Shown here one piece after another: positions 1-9,268 of a stretch of 64,000 nucleotides of DNA (positions within the stretch are counted from its first letter, which is position 1; each line of letters starts with the position of its first letter). The notes under the pieces are model-generated. The model was not told the DNA's origin. It was given only the letters and a program-made list of their open reading frames with translations, and searched no databases. The translations under genes and the position numbers were made by a program. Source of the stretch: Bisporella sp. PMI_857 (taxonomy: Eukaryota; Ascomycota; Leotiomycetes; Helotiales; Helotiaceae); NCBI GenBank assembly GCA_021307315.1, contig JAJSPD010000054.1, forward strand, positions 186,001 through 250,000, written 5' to 3'.

Positions 1-205
1 CTTAGCAGCATCCTCTTGCTTACACGTTTGTAGGTGAAATTTAACATTCATAGTAGTCACCTTTTCAGTCCCCACGAGACCAAACTGTTTTCTCTCAAAA
101 TGAGAAGATATGTCGGCAGACAATACTTTTACATATTTGTACAAATCTCACATCCCATTGCAATCCCATGAATATGTAACCAACGCCGACAGATGCACCT
201 CTAAT

Positions 206-985
206 CTAAGACGTAGCATTCTCAACCTCCCCTCTCGCCTGGTTCAAAATATCCTTCTCCCGCTGCCTGCGCGCCTTCTCCGCGAGGCTTAGCACCCGCA
301 CCGCATCCGACTTCGCCTTCTGCTCCTCTAGCTCCCGGATCTGCTGCAGCTCCTCCGCCGTCGGCCGCACGGGCTTCGCCTTCGTGATCTCCATCAGCTT
401 GCCGAGGATCTCGGATTCTTGTCGGTCCTTCATGTTAATCGTCGCCGTGCGCTCGGTGGGCGCGCCTACCACGGTTTCCGCGACTGGCCCCGTCGACATG
501 AGCGGGCTGGTGATGGAGGAGACTCCGGGAGGCGTGTTGGCGGCGGCGGAGGGCGAGGCGAAGTGGATTGTTAGGGTTGAGGGGCCCGACTGGTCGGCCG
601 TGCGTTTTACGGTCATGGGGATGGAGGGATTGTGGTATTTCAGTCGGGGGAGGATTTTGCGCCAGAAATGCCTGTGGTTTGTTAGATCAGGGTTTCGGGA
701 GCTGGGAAAGGCGACGAACCTCGCACCTCGATGACCGCTGTCTATTCGCACAGCGAAGTCCATGTGTAGCCGGGTTACCTCGGGCGGGAGGATTGCTGCG
801 CCGGGTCCTACCCTTATGGCGAGTAGCTGGAGATATGTCAATGGCCGTTCCAGAGATATGGCATTTGGCTTGGAGATTTAAGTACCTTCTGCAGAGGGGT
901 ATTAGCATGATTGAGGATAGTCAGGTGCCGTGTAGAGTCTACTTACTGTTCTCAGCTTCCGCATACGCTGTATTATGCTCACCAT
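206..985 (-). CDS. MRP49: Mitochondrial large-subunit ribosomal protein mL61 (Mrp49-like)
   Basis: Two exons, 985..947 and 826..206 (219 aa); the intron (GTAAGT...CTCCAG) joins MVSIIQRMRKLRT to LLAIRVGPGAAILPPEVTR in phase 0. The N-terminal half carries the L51/S25/CI-B8 (thioredoxin-like) fold seen in Mrp49, including RHFWRKILPRLKYHNPSIPM. This places it in the mitochondrial large ribosomal subunit. The C-terminal half (about residues 105-219) is a charged, likely helical extension rich in Glu, Lys and Arg, common in filamentous fungi and absent from the short yeast protein. It is divergent from the Gep3 GTPase gene, with 165 bp between the two start codons. The second ATG further into the intron (at 841) would give a protein lacking the conserved first strand, so the spliced start is preferred. 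Family identity is by recognition; the intron is seen in the sequence. Confidence 0.85.
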
Positions 986-1150
986 CTTGAATGTGTTGAT
1001 GGTCCTCCGCCGAGTGAAAATGGCATGTTGTTGAAGTGACCCTCCAAAATATTTAGGTCCACGCTAGGTGGACCCCTGTCCAAAATTTATAGTGACATCG
1101 CGACTGCAACCACGACCACGCGACATAACATCTTTCTCCAGAAATTCGCC
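986..1150. promoter_or_regulatory. Shared divergent promoter of mL61 and Gep3 genes
   Basis: These 165 bp separate the start codons of two oppositely oriented genes, both for mitochondrial ribosome function. No other gene fits here, so both promoters and both 5' UTRs must lie within it. I see no clear TATA box. Co-regulation is inferred from the arrangement. Confidence 0.6.
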
Positions 1151-3256
1151 ATGTCGTTTCGAAGAGGCGGTGCGGGGCTTGTTGCTAGAGCTATTAGACA
1201 AGTCGAAACTCCTTCTGTATCTTTGCCTGTGTTTCTGTGTCCTGCGCTAGTCGCTACCTCGTTTCTTTCTCCTACAAACTCGCCATACAAGTTTTCCCAG
1301 CGACGGAAGGTGCATACTATTCCTAAACAGACAGATAGCTCGAGAACGAACTTCTTGGGGAATTCTTATTCAACAGAAAATCCTGGGGCTCGGCTGCCGC
1401 CACAGTGTTCAGGATGCGGTGCTCTTTCCCAAACAGTTGATAAGAAGGAGCCAGGTTTTTACAACTTAAGAAGGCGAGGCGTAAGGGAATATGTAGAAGG
1501 CAAATCTGCGGATGTTGAGTCACATGAGGATAGAATAATCCAAGAAGCTTTAGAAAACACGGCGAATATAAATCCTGAAATCCAACTCAATATTCCAACG
1601 AGAAGACCTAGTACGAAGACGTCCCAAGAGTTTTTTTTGATGTAACTAACATTCTATGCAGATGCCGAGCAAGCTCTAGAACCGCCATTGTGTGAACGCT
1701 GTCATAAACTCAAACACCATGAAGAAGGTGTCTCCATCGCTCATCCTACACTCCAATCTCTCGAAGATACCATCAGTGAATCCCCATACAAGTACAACCA
1801 CCTTTACCATGTGATTGATGCCGCAGACTTCCCAATGTCTATAATACCTGGGATACACAGGATTCTGAACATGACGCCTCAGCGATCGCTCAATCGACGG
1901 TCCAAATCTGGGAGATTCTACCATGGCAAAAAGACAGAAATAAGCTTTATCATCACACGATCCGATCTGCTGGCGCCGAAGAAGGAACAGGTCGACAGCA
2001 TGATGCCGTATCTACGCACCGTCCTGCGAGAGGCGTTAGGGAGAGATTTCAAGGAATCTCGACTGGGAAATATTAGATGTGTCAGTGCGAAGTCGAATTG
2101 GTGGACCAAGGAATTGAAAGAGGATATTTGGGATCGAGGAGGCGGTGGCTGGGTGATTGGGAAAGTCAATGTGGGAAAGAGCAGGCTATTTCATGAGGTT
2201 TTCCCGAAAGGCAGGACTAGCCAGACACAAGCCTTGAAGCCATTGAAACCTGTGGTTCTAGATGAGCCAAAGTCCAGCTTTGTTGAGAAGACTGGTTCAA
2301 TTAGCGGAGACGAGCAAGCCCTTTCGGATCTGAAGGAATCTCTGACGAGAGATATCGATCCCGCCAAACCAGGAGTCGTAGACGAACTCTCTCTCCTCCC
2401 AGCAGCACAACCTGAAACCGACTACCCAACAATGCCACTCGTCTCTTCCCTCCCAGGAACCACAGCTTCTCCAATCCGCATCCCCTTCGGCAATGGCAAA
2501 GGCGAACTAATCGACCTGCCCGGACTCTCACGTGGAAACCTCGAGCTGCACGTGCAGCCGGAACACCGTGCCTCGCTCATTATGCGCCAGCGTATACGGC
2601 CGGAGCAGGAAGTCATTAAACCTGGGCAATCTCTCCTCCTTGGCGGCTTCATTCGTATCACACCCGTCACGCCGGATGTGATCTTCCTGTCGTACGCTTT
2701 CAACCCGCTGAAAGCGCATTTGACGTCGACGGAGAAGGCAAGGGGCATACAGGAGGAGACGAGGGAGTCGAACGTGCTGAATATCGCGGTGCCGGGCACT
2801 GGCGAGAAGATTCGGAGCGCGGGCGTATTTCATTTGAGGTGGGATGTTACGAAGCAGAGGACGGGGCCGATCACGGCCAAGGATGCGGCGAATATACATG
2901 TTGATCGGCTGCCATATCGGGTTATGGCTGCGGATATCTTGATTGAGGGGTGTGGATGGGTGGAGATCGTTGCGCAGGTGCGGAAGCCTCGTATCCCTAA
3001 GGAGCAAAAAGACCAGGACCTCGAGGAAGATGCAGAGGTCAAGGAGGAGGCCGAGAAGGAAGCTAGTGCGGGATGGCCTGCGGTTGAAGTGTTCACTCCC
3101 GAGGGTAAGTTTATTGGGATCAGACAGCCTCTGAATGCGTGGTTGAATGTAAGATTCAAGCCTGGTGAAAAGAACATGAAGGCGAGACCTAGAAGGTCGA
3201 TGAAGGGGCAGAAGAAACTGGGAAAGGCCAGGGCGAGAGCTGCACAGGCGGCTTGA
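1151..3256 (+). CDS. GEP3: Gep3/Mtg3-type circularly permuted mitochondrial GTPase
   Basis: Exons 1151..1610 and 1662..3256 (684 aa). The 51-nt intron (GTACGA...CTAAC...GCAG) restores the reading frame across a stop. The N-terminus is basic and lacks acidic residues, fitting a mitochondrial presequence. A CSGC motif near residue 86 and CERC near 164 form the zinc-binding pair of YqeH/Gep3 proteins. G-motifs come in permuted order: G4-like TRSD (about 252), then G1 GKVNVGKS (about 320), then G3 DLPG (about 436). The C-terminus (from about 650) is strongly basic, suited to rRNA binding. The family acts in mitochondrial small-subunit ribosome assembly. The G4 motif is TRSD rather than NKxD, which could relax guanine specificity; that is inference. 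The divergent neighbour is also a mitoribosome gene. Confidence 0.88.
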
Positions 3257-3640
3257 GTTCTATTTGGTCGTGTACGCAGTGAAATGTTGTAGGATACTTT
3301 GTATATTAAGATGTGAGCGAATGATATCGACCCAACTATGACAACTGAACATGTTCTTTCTGTAGAGCGTGTGCGTTCAAGTGATGCGGGCATCTAGAAA
3401 AGCCATGATATTTCATATGTACAATACGTTCGCAACTATTCAGCAAAGGGGCAAAACGCAATATGCGGACTTATGGACCGTGCAGTATCCAGTTCTCTGT
3501 GAATATCTATCCACTAGATGAAACTTGTTGAAAATTGACTTTTCGACTTTTAAACCCAGTTTTCATAGGAAAGATGTCATCGCAGATAAGTCGCCGCCTC
3601 TCAAGCAAGGAAAATTTTGGTATCTAGCCATTTAAGTTCA
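3257..3640. other. Intergenic, no gene seen
   Basis: It holds the presumed 3' UTR of the Gep3 gene and sequence downstream of the homocitrate synthase remnant. I find no reading frame, RNA gene or repeat with support. Confidence 0.6.
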
Positions 3641-4057
3641 TTATGCGGTAACTTCAGTCCTCGCCTTCTTGGCCGGGATATCAGCCGCTTCACCCAATGC
3701 TCTCCTCTCTCAGACGCCGGCGAGATCTTGCTCCTTCTTAGAAAACAGCTCTCTCTCCTCCTCGGTCATGTTAGGTAGGAGGTCGATATCCTTTCCCAGC
3801 TTGAGACTACGGTGGAAGGCACGGATGATGGAATCGGCGTCATCGACAGCAATAGGTCTGATATCTGCCAAAGCCTTGATCTTACCCGTGCACTCCTTGT
3901 ACTGAGCATCGGTCATTTCGATGTTGAGCTGCGCAGCTCTCGACTTGATCGCATTCCAACCAGTCAAACGAGAGGCGAAGTGGACGTAACGGGTCATGCC
4001 AAAATCGGCCGGGTTAATAATTTCGTAGGTAGATGGGTTGTTGAGAATTGCCTTAGA
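3641..4057 (-). pseudogene. Truncated intronless homocitrate synthase C-terminal copy
   Basis: Read on the minus strand, this encodes the last ~139 codons of a homocitrate synthase, from [13 protein letters not shown] through [16 protein letters not shown] and [17 protein letters not shown]. An in-frame TGA lies at 3712..3710. After it the frame continues into ERRALGEAADIPAKK and ends at a TAA (3641..3643), so the stop looks like a secondary nonsense change inside a longer ancestral C-terminus. The copy lacks both introns that interrupt the matching part of the intact gene (9269..10988). Its tail differs from that gene, so it comes from a diverged paralogue rather than a recent copy. No homology is seen beyond 4057, so about two thirds of the enzyme is missing. 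It cannot encode a working synthase. Confidence 0.85.
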
Positions 4058-4151
4058 AGTGGGAAGGACGTTGAAATAACCTTAATGGAACCCCCCCTTC
4101 TCCAATCTTGATTCCTCTGTGATAACCTGAAAATATCCCCAAAACTTCGAA

Positions 4152-4766
4152 ATGAGCTCTATAAACTATACAGTAGATGCTAGCACAATTGGGGAATGGA
4201 CTCTTCGGAGAGAAGGGCCAAATTTCGAAGATTTTCCCGGCCCCGTCCGTCCTTTCGGAGTTGAGGCTGGTCCTCCTCCTCCTCCTTCTACTCCTTCTCC
4301 TGCTACCACCCCTCGAAAGTCCCGTCCCGCTCTTTCCGCCCTCTCTTCCAACCTCCTTCTCTCTCCCTCCCTCTCGAAGGAGAACTTTCCCTCTTCCTTC
4401 TCCTCTTTCCCGTCCGCGGACGCCTCAGGCACTAGAGCCGAGCGTATTTTCGCTGGTGTTTGGGGAGATTTTGTACCATTTAGAGAAATGAACAATGAAG
4501 AATGGGAAGAAGAAAAGAAGAGGGGGGTTGATGCTGTGCTGGCGGACATAATCGTCCGTGAGGAAGAAGCGATACGAGAAAGGAAGAGGAAGAATAATGA
4601 GAGAGGAAAAGCGAGATATAATGCTAAAAAAGCAGAAAAGAAGAAGGCCGAGGAAGAGGAGGAAGAGAAGGAAGGAAAGAGGAAGGGAAAGAAGGTGAAG
4701 AGAGTGGAGGAAATGGGGAAAGGGAATGGGAAAGGGAAAAGAAAGAGGGAAGGAAAGAAAATGTAA
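4152..4766 (+). CDS. Unknown Lys/Glu-rich protein
   Basis: Single-exon frame of 204 aa from an ATG in good context. I do not recognise it. Residues 1-45 contain an aromatic segment (GEWTLRREGPNFEDF) and a proline run. Residues 45-95 are Ser/Pro-rich and likely disordered. A short conserved-looking block with AERIFAGVWGDFVPF lies near 98-112. From about residue 118 to the end it is a highly charged helix or coiled coil of Glu and Lys runs ending in KKM, resembling nuclear or nucleolar basic tails. It starts 94 bp after the homocitrate synthase remnant, on the other strand. The composition bias could let a chance frame survive, so existence as a gene is moderately supported. Confidence 0.55.
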   Translation: MSSINYTVDASTIGEWTLRREGPNFEDFPGPVRPFGVEAGPPPPPSTPSPATTPRKSRPALSALSSNLLLSPSLSKENFPSSFSSFPSADASGTRAERIFAGVWGDFVPFREMNNEEWEEEKKRGVDAVLADIIVREEEAIRERKRKNNERGKARYNAKKAEKKKAEEEEEEKEGKRKGKKVKRVEEMGKGNGKGKRKREGKKM

Positions 4767-5097
4767 TTTGTTTTATACTTTTGGACTTTTTGCTATATAT
4801 TGTCCTCTAGCTCTCCTATGACAAGCGCTATACTTATCATGTTCGAAGATTACCTGTGCTTAATTGAATAATATAAGGACTTGAAAAGTACTTTTCTAAT
4901 CTACAATTTAAGGACGTGCACCACGATTATAATGGAAAGAGATATGCATACCACGTATTGACTTATCTATAGAGTAAAATCCAGACTTATATTCTTTCCA
5001 GGTCATCCTATGGATCGCTTCTTTGGTTACGCTCAATGCATGCTGCACGCATAATTAATGATCCAAACACCGGTATGGCTGCTTCGAAATCAGCAAC
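4767..5097. other. Intergenic between convergent genes
   Basis: AT-rich spacer between the 3' ends of the Lys/Glu-rich gene and the GIY-YIG gene. It must carry both 3' UTRs. Nothing else is seen. Confidence 0.6.
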
Positions 5098-7388
5098 TCA
5101 GCCGTCCTCGTCGCCGTCCTCATCCTCGTCCTCATCCTCGTCCTCCTCCTCGTCCCCATCCTCGTCCCTATCATAGGATTCAAGCTCTCGCACCTCTTGA
5201 CCGGAATCTAGGGGCTGGATGTTTCGAGGTTGCAAATGTAATAACCTAGAAACTCCTAGAGTTGTCCATTCTCTAGCGATCATGTTATTTCTCGAAGTCC
5301 AAGTGCAAGGACGATTAAGCCTTGAACAACGGACACAGGTATCAGCACCAGTCTCGCCGCTAGTGCATTGTGGAGATTTCGCGTAATTACTTGTGGGTGG
5401 CGCAAATACGTCCTGATCATGTAGATTGTGCTGTAAAATAATTAACATAGGCAAAGAGGGATCAGAGAGATGGACTGCATCTATACTTACAATAAAACAG
5501 AGATCGCATGTCTTGCGGACAAGCCCTGAACCCATACCTGCTCCTTCGAAAATCCTAGGTGGTTTTACACCCATTGCCAGGCGAGTCTCAGATCCATCAT
5601 GGTGCTTGATTCTATATCTCGCATCAAGTAATTGGCTAACCTCGACCATCGACAGTAGCCTAGTAGGAGCCATGTCCCAGGATTTTGCAGGCGAAGTCTC
5701 AATTCTTTGGCTGTAATGATCCCAGAAGGTGTCGAGAACTCGGAATCGAGATATCTTAGGTGCCCAATCCGGTAAGCTACCAGTGTACTTGTACCGCATC
5801 AGTCCGCCTATAAGAGCAGACGTACGACAGTAGACTGCTGACAGGTATGGAGCTGCGACCGAATTTGCACCTAAGGTGCCGGGACGTGCTACTGTGAAGA
5901 AATTGGAGTTTTGCAAAGGGACAGACTTCCATCCATCTGTCTCGCTCTTGTATTCAATGATGAGAGCCATAGAATTCAAATTTGGCCAGTCGGAGAATGG
6001 CCCAACAGCCGGCAGCCGAGCGTATGGTGTAGGGTGAGATTTGCCATTCAATTTCGTCTGGTTAGCGGAGGGAGTCCTCCTCAGGAGGCGTAGCGTGTGA
6101 GAACGACTGCCTTTGTAATCCTCTGCCGTCCTCCCTATTTTCATCGCTGGTCGCCGGAATATCTTCATCATAGTCTGGCCTGGCTTAAATTGTCGACTCG
6201 GAGGCAGGAATGTACCTGTCCAGATTATGCGCTCATTATGGGCCTTTTCTGTCAAAGGCGTTGTCCAGTTCAATCCTGTAATACCCGCCAAATTCCAACC
6301 GGTAGTCTTGAATATCCGCAGTGAGAATGGTGCGAAAAACTGGGCAGCGTTCCAACTACCACCATTCCTTCCGAAAGCTACAACATTGGAAGTAGTTCTA
6401 AGCAGTTTAGGGTTCCAAGAATAACGTAGGGACACAATGGTGTGCTCTGCATATCTGAGGAGGTCATCACCATTTACATGGCTAGGCAGAGTGTCAAGAT
6501 TCCATTCTGCAATCTAAAACAGTCAGTACTCAAGAGCTTCCGGGTAAAGCTTTCTGAATTCTAACATACCTTTACTGCTCGAAAACCACCGCCACTACGA
6601 ATAGCTAAGCGAGCGATTTCATAATGGTTTTTGCTACTCTTGATCTCTGAAGATCCCGTGATGATGGCATGATGACTCCCATATCGGCCTGCTATATTGA
6701 CTGACTTGCCAATATAGATGTAGTATTCCCGTGTGCTATCATCTATTCGAACCCAGTACAAGATAGCATAAACACCACCGTTGTTGTCATTGGGAGTAAT
6801 CGCCGGAAGACTCCACAGTTGATCCCAAGTTAGCTGGCCATCGTTAAACAACGATCGAGCTGAGGCTTTCTCCATACCTTAAGATTGTTCGTTAGTATTC
6901 TCAGCTAACCTGGGTTATAGAAAATTACCATTCAATATGGCATCCATGAATTCTCGATTCTGAGACAGGGCTTTTACGTCTCTTTCTAGAGCGCCCGCCT
7001 CGCAAAGCGCATCGCTGTGCCTCGACATCTCCTGGAACAAGGTCCCGATAACTCTGGACAAGGAATCTGGGACATTGTACACTACGGGAACGCCATCGAA
7101 CCCTAAAATGCATGTTACTGTTTTCATACCCTTCACTGCACCTACATCGATGCATCGACGCGGTATCCAGCCAAATCCCTGGATACCAAGGAGCTGGACA
7201 CTGGCCCACGTTCCGTTGTCATAACTCTCACTGCGTACCCAACCTAGCTGGCCGATATTGACGGCCCAGATCGGGTTTTGGGCGTTTTGTGCTGGGTTCC
7301 AACCTCGCTGACGTTCTGCCTCTGTGGCTGCTTGCTGGGTGTACTCCTCCTTGACCTTGAATGCATAGATGTTATTTTGATCTACCAT
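5098..7388 (-). CDS. GIY-YIG domain protein with SH3-like N-terminus, C-terminal Cys cluster and acidic tail
   Basis: Four exons: 7388..6929, 6877..6570, 6513..5491, 5430..5098 (707 aa). Introns are 51, 56 and 60 nt; the first has a perfect TACTAAC branch point. Residues about 45-85 look SH3-like (GTWASVQLLG, GFGWIPRRC). Residues about 170-255 match a GIY-YIG fold: GGVYAILYW, then EYYIYIGKS, an arginine in NIAGRYGSHH, and a plausible catalytic glutamate in LLRYAEHTIVSLRY just after the second splice. The long third exon is unrecognised. Near the C-terminus six cysteines are spaced CDLC, QC, TCVRC and RPC, resembling a fungal Zn2Cys6 cluster but at the wrong end and with a long second gap. The last ~25 residues are almost all Asp/Glu, from a GAGGAC-type repeat. 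Family logic suggests a DNA-cleaving or DNA-binding nuclear protein; function is unproven. Confidence 0.75.
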
Positions 7389-7569
7389 GGTCGGTTCCTG
7401 TCGCAATAGTACTTTTGGATATTGACGAGAGAGGTATGAGGAGAAGGTGTGGTGAATTAGATATGGTTCGCTGGAGACTCCGCGGTTCTGAGCTTGGTGT
7501 TTTGTCGAGGAGCTCGATCTAAGTAAAGAAGAAGACTCAGAAGTAGTGGGTACGATATCTTTTATGGTT

Positions 7570-7715
7570 GATACATCTATTGAATACAGCAGTAGATGCG
7601 AGCTGGTTATATAGTGAGAAGATGAGGCAAAGTGGTGATTCACAAAACTAAACACTTGTATGTGATTCACAGAATTAAATGATTGTATATGGTTCACATA
7701 ACAAAGATACATGGT
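7570..7715. repeat. Degenerate short tandem repeat upstream of the GIY-YIG gene
   Basis: On the minus strand a motif resembling TGTGAATCACATACAA followed by an AT-rich spacer occurs about two to three times with a period near 28-30 bp. An open frame runs through it into the GIY-YIG gene, but the repetitive product suggests this is leader DNA, not protein. Confidence 0.4.
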
Positions 7716-8123
7716 AAGTCACACGATTTCATTCAAACACACGCGTAGGCAACTAAACCTAGAAGTAGAGGCAGGCTGTCTATAAAGCGGATAGTAAAAG
7801 GAGGATTAGCTAGCAGAGGTGACATAAAGAGCTACGAAGAGGTAAGCTAAAATAAGTCAACAAACCCTTAAGATAGTCACTTCGCTATTAGTACGTATAC
7901 GTCTAGTTTGGTAAGATGTATAAATCGTCAACTACTAATATGGAAAGTGGTGCTGATACAAAGTGCTGGCAATGAATGTACAGTACTAGCCCAGAAGTCT
8001 TCGCGGAACACTAAAATCTGGCCATACACCTAATTACCTTTTTATTAATAAATTTACAACCACTTGTTCTGTTGACTTGACTTTGATTGCAAATAAATGA
8101 CAAATAATTTTTTTCTTGTGTGC
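7716..8123. other. AT-rich intergenic DNA with possible old LTR trace
   Basis: No gene is seen. Bases about 7761-7797 resemble part of the solo LTR at 8240-8275 (GTAGAGGCAGG then TATAAAGCGG), so an older, more decayed LTR copy may lie here. The similarity is short and weak. Confidence 0.3.
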
Positions 8124-8128
8124 TTTAC

Positions 8129-8355
8129 TGTAACGATGCAAGGAGTCACGGGCTAGAATAGAGGCATATGGGAGTGCGTACAATAGGCTGAATATGACTA
8201 CCTTATAGGTCTACTACGAAGGATACAAAAACATGAGGAACAAATGTAAAAAGTAGAAGCAGGCCATTATATAGGCGACTCCGACTCTCCTTCATATTGG
8301 TTCTGTAACCCCATAATCCTGCGCCATGACCATCGCTTACGCTTCGGTTGTTACA
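8129..8355. mobile_element. Solo LTR with 5-bp target site duplication
   Basis: A 227-bp segment begins TGTAACGA and ends TTGTTACA, giving the TG...CA ends with short terminal inverted repeats expected of LTR retrotransposons. It is flanked by the same five bases, TTTAC, at 8124..8128 and 8356..8360. On the minus strand a TATATAAT box lies in the interior. No internal retrotransposon coding sequence is adjacent, so it is a solo LTR left by recombination between two LTRs. The perfect duplication shows the insertion is intact at its borders. Confidence 0.8.
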
Positions 8356-8360
8356 TTTAC

Positions 8361-8684
8361 TTTCAAATTCTTTAGTATTTTGTATGCTACTTTTTTGCTT
8401 TGATTACAGCCGCAACTTTGTATAGTATACTGTCTGCAAACTGTTTAAATAAACTATTAAAAATTATGTTTTATGCTTTAACTAAAACCTTTTTTGAAGC
8501 CTTAATAGCATATTTTTTCCCTATTGTTTCGAGTTTTGAATAGTTTTGTAGCACGAGCTTTTTAAAGTAATACTATACATACTTAATAAATTTCAAATTG
8601 AGAAAAAACGGCGGCAAATCAGTTATTAGTATTGCATTATTTACAAACTAATTAGTAATTGCGCGAGCTGTATAAATAAGTGCG
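8361..8684. other. AT-rich spacer between two LTR-like elements
   Basis: Very AT-rich DNA with runs of T and no supported reading frame. It may be decayed transposon sequence, but no homology can be pointed to. Confidence 0.5.
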
Positions 8685-8909
8685 TGTAACAACTCGAGGC
8701 GAACAGGGATCTCGATCCGTAGATCTCAGGTAGGGGACTCAAAGGTATAAACAACTGTCAATTATTATAACTAAAAGAACAAGCTACAGACAGAAGAAGG
8801 GAAGGAAAGCAGTGCTTTATATACAGGAGGCTGGCCAGGGGGGCAGTGTAAGTGAGCCTTGTGGTGTCAGGGGCCAAGCGCTAAGCGAGACAGGGCCAGG
8901 GCCGTGACA
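8685..8909 (-). mobile_element. Second solo LTR-like element
   Basis: Read on the minus strand it starts TGTCACGGCCC and ends GTTGTTACA (225 bp). It has a TATATAAAGCACTGC promoter-like box about 85 bp in, followed by a pyrimidine-rich stretch, which fits the U3-R-U5 plan of an LTR. No target site duplication is seen (GTGCG on one side, TTGTC on the other), so it may be a recombinant or have drifted flanks. It is not the same family as the 8129 element beyond the terminal bases. Confidence 0.55.
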
Positions 8910-9268
8910 TTGTCAGGATTTGAGATCCAGGTAGCTGACATGTCTCTGACTAAATGGAGAACGCTAACGCGGTAGCCTTTTCACACACACAAATTATCAT
9001 AGATCTGTATTCTTACACACACGTAGACAACAATAGAGAGAGAGCCTGAACGGCATCCCCAATTCTTCCTGACTATCATTGTGAATTTCTCGTTCTATCA
9101 GCTGTATGCCTCGGAGCCTCAGGCTCCATAGCCTTGTAGTTCAGTAGGAAGGCAGCAGAATTCGTATTGTATAAGCTTTATAGTGCAACTCTTAAACGAG
9201 GCGCAAGCTGTTTACATACATGCAAGCAAGTACGAAACCATGTGTACATATACGCCAAAAATATCAAT
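8910..9268. other. Intergenic downstream of homocitrate synthase
   Basis: Holds the presumed 3' UTR of homocitrate synthase and sequence next to the LTR. No gene is seen. Confidence 0.5.

Noticed and set aside
6915..7712. Upstream extension of the GIY-YIG protein to an ATG at 7712
   Set aside because: The extra 108 residues come from a short tandem repeat and look non-coding; the ATG at 7388 begins the coding-like part.
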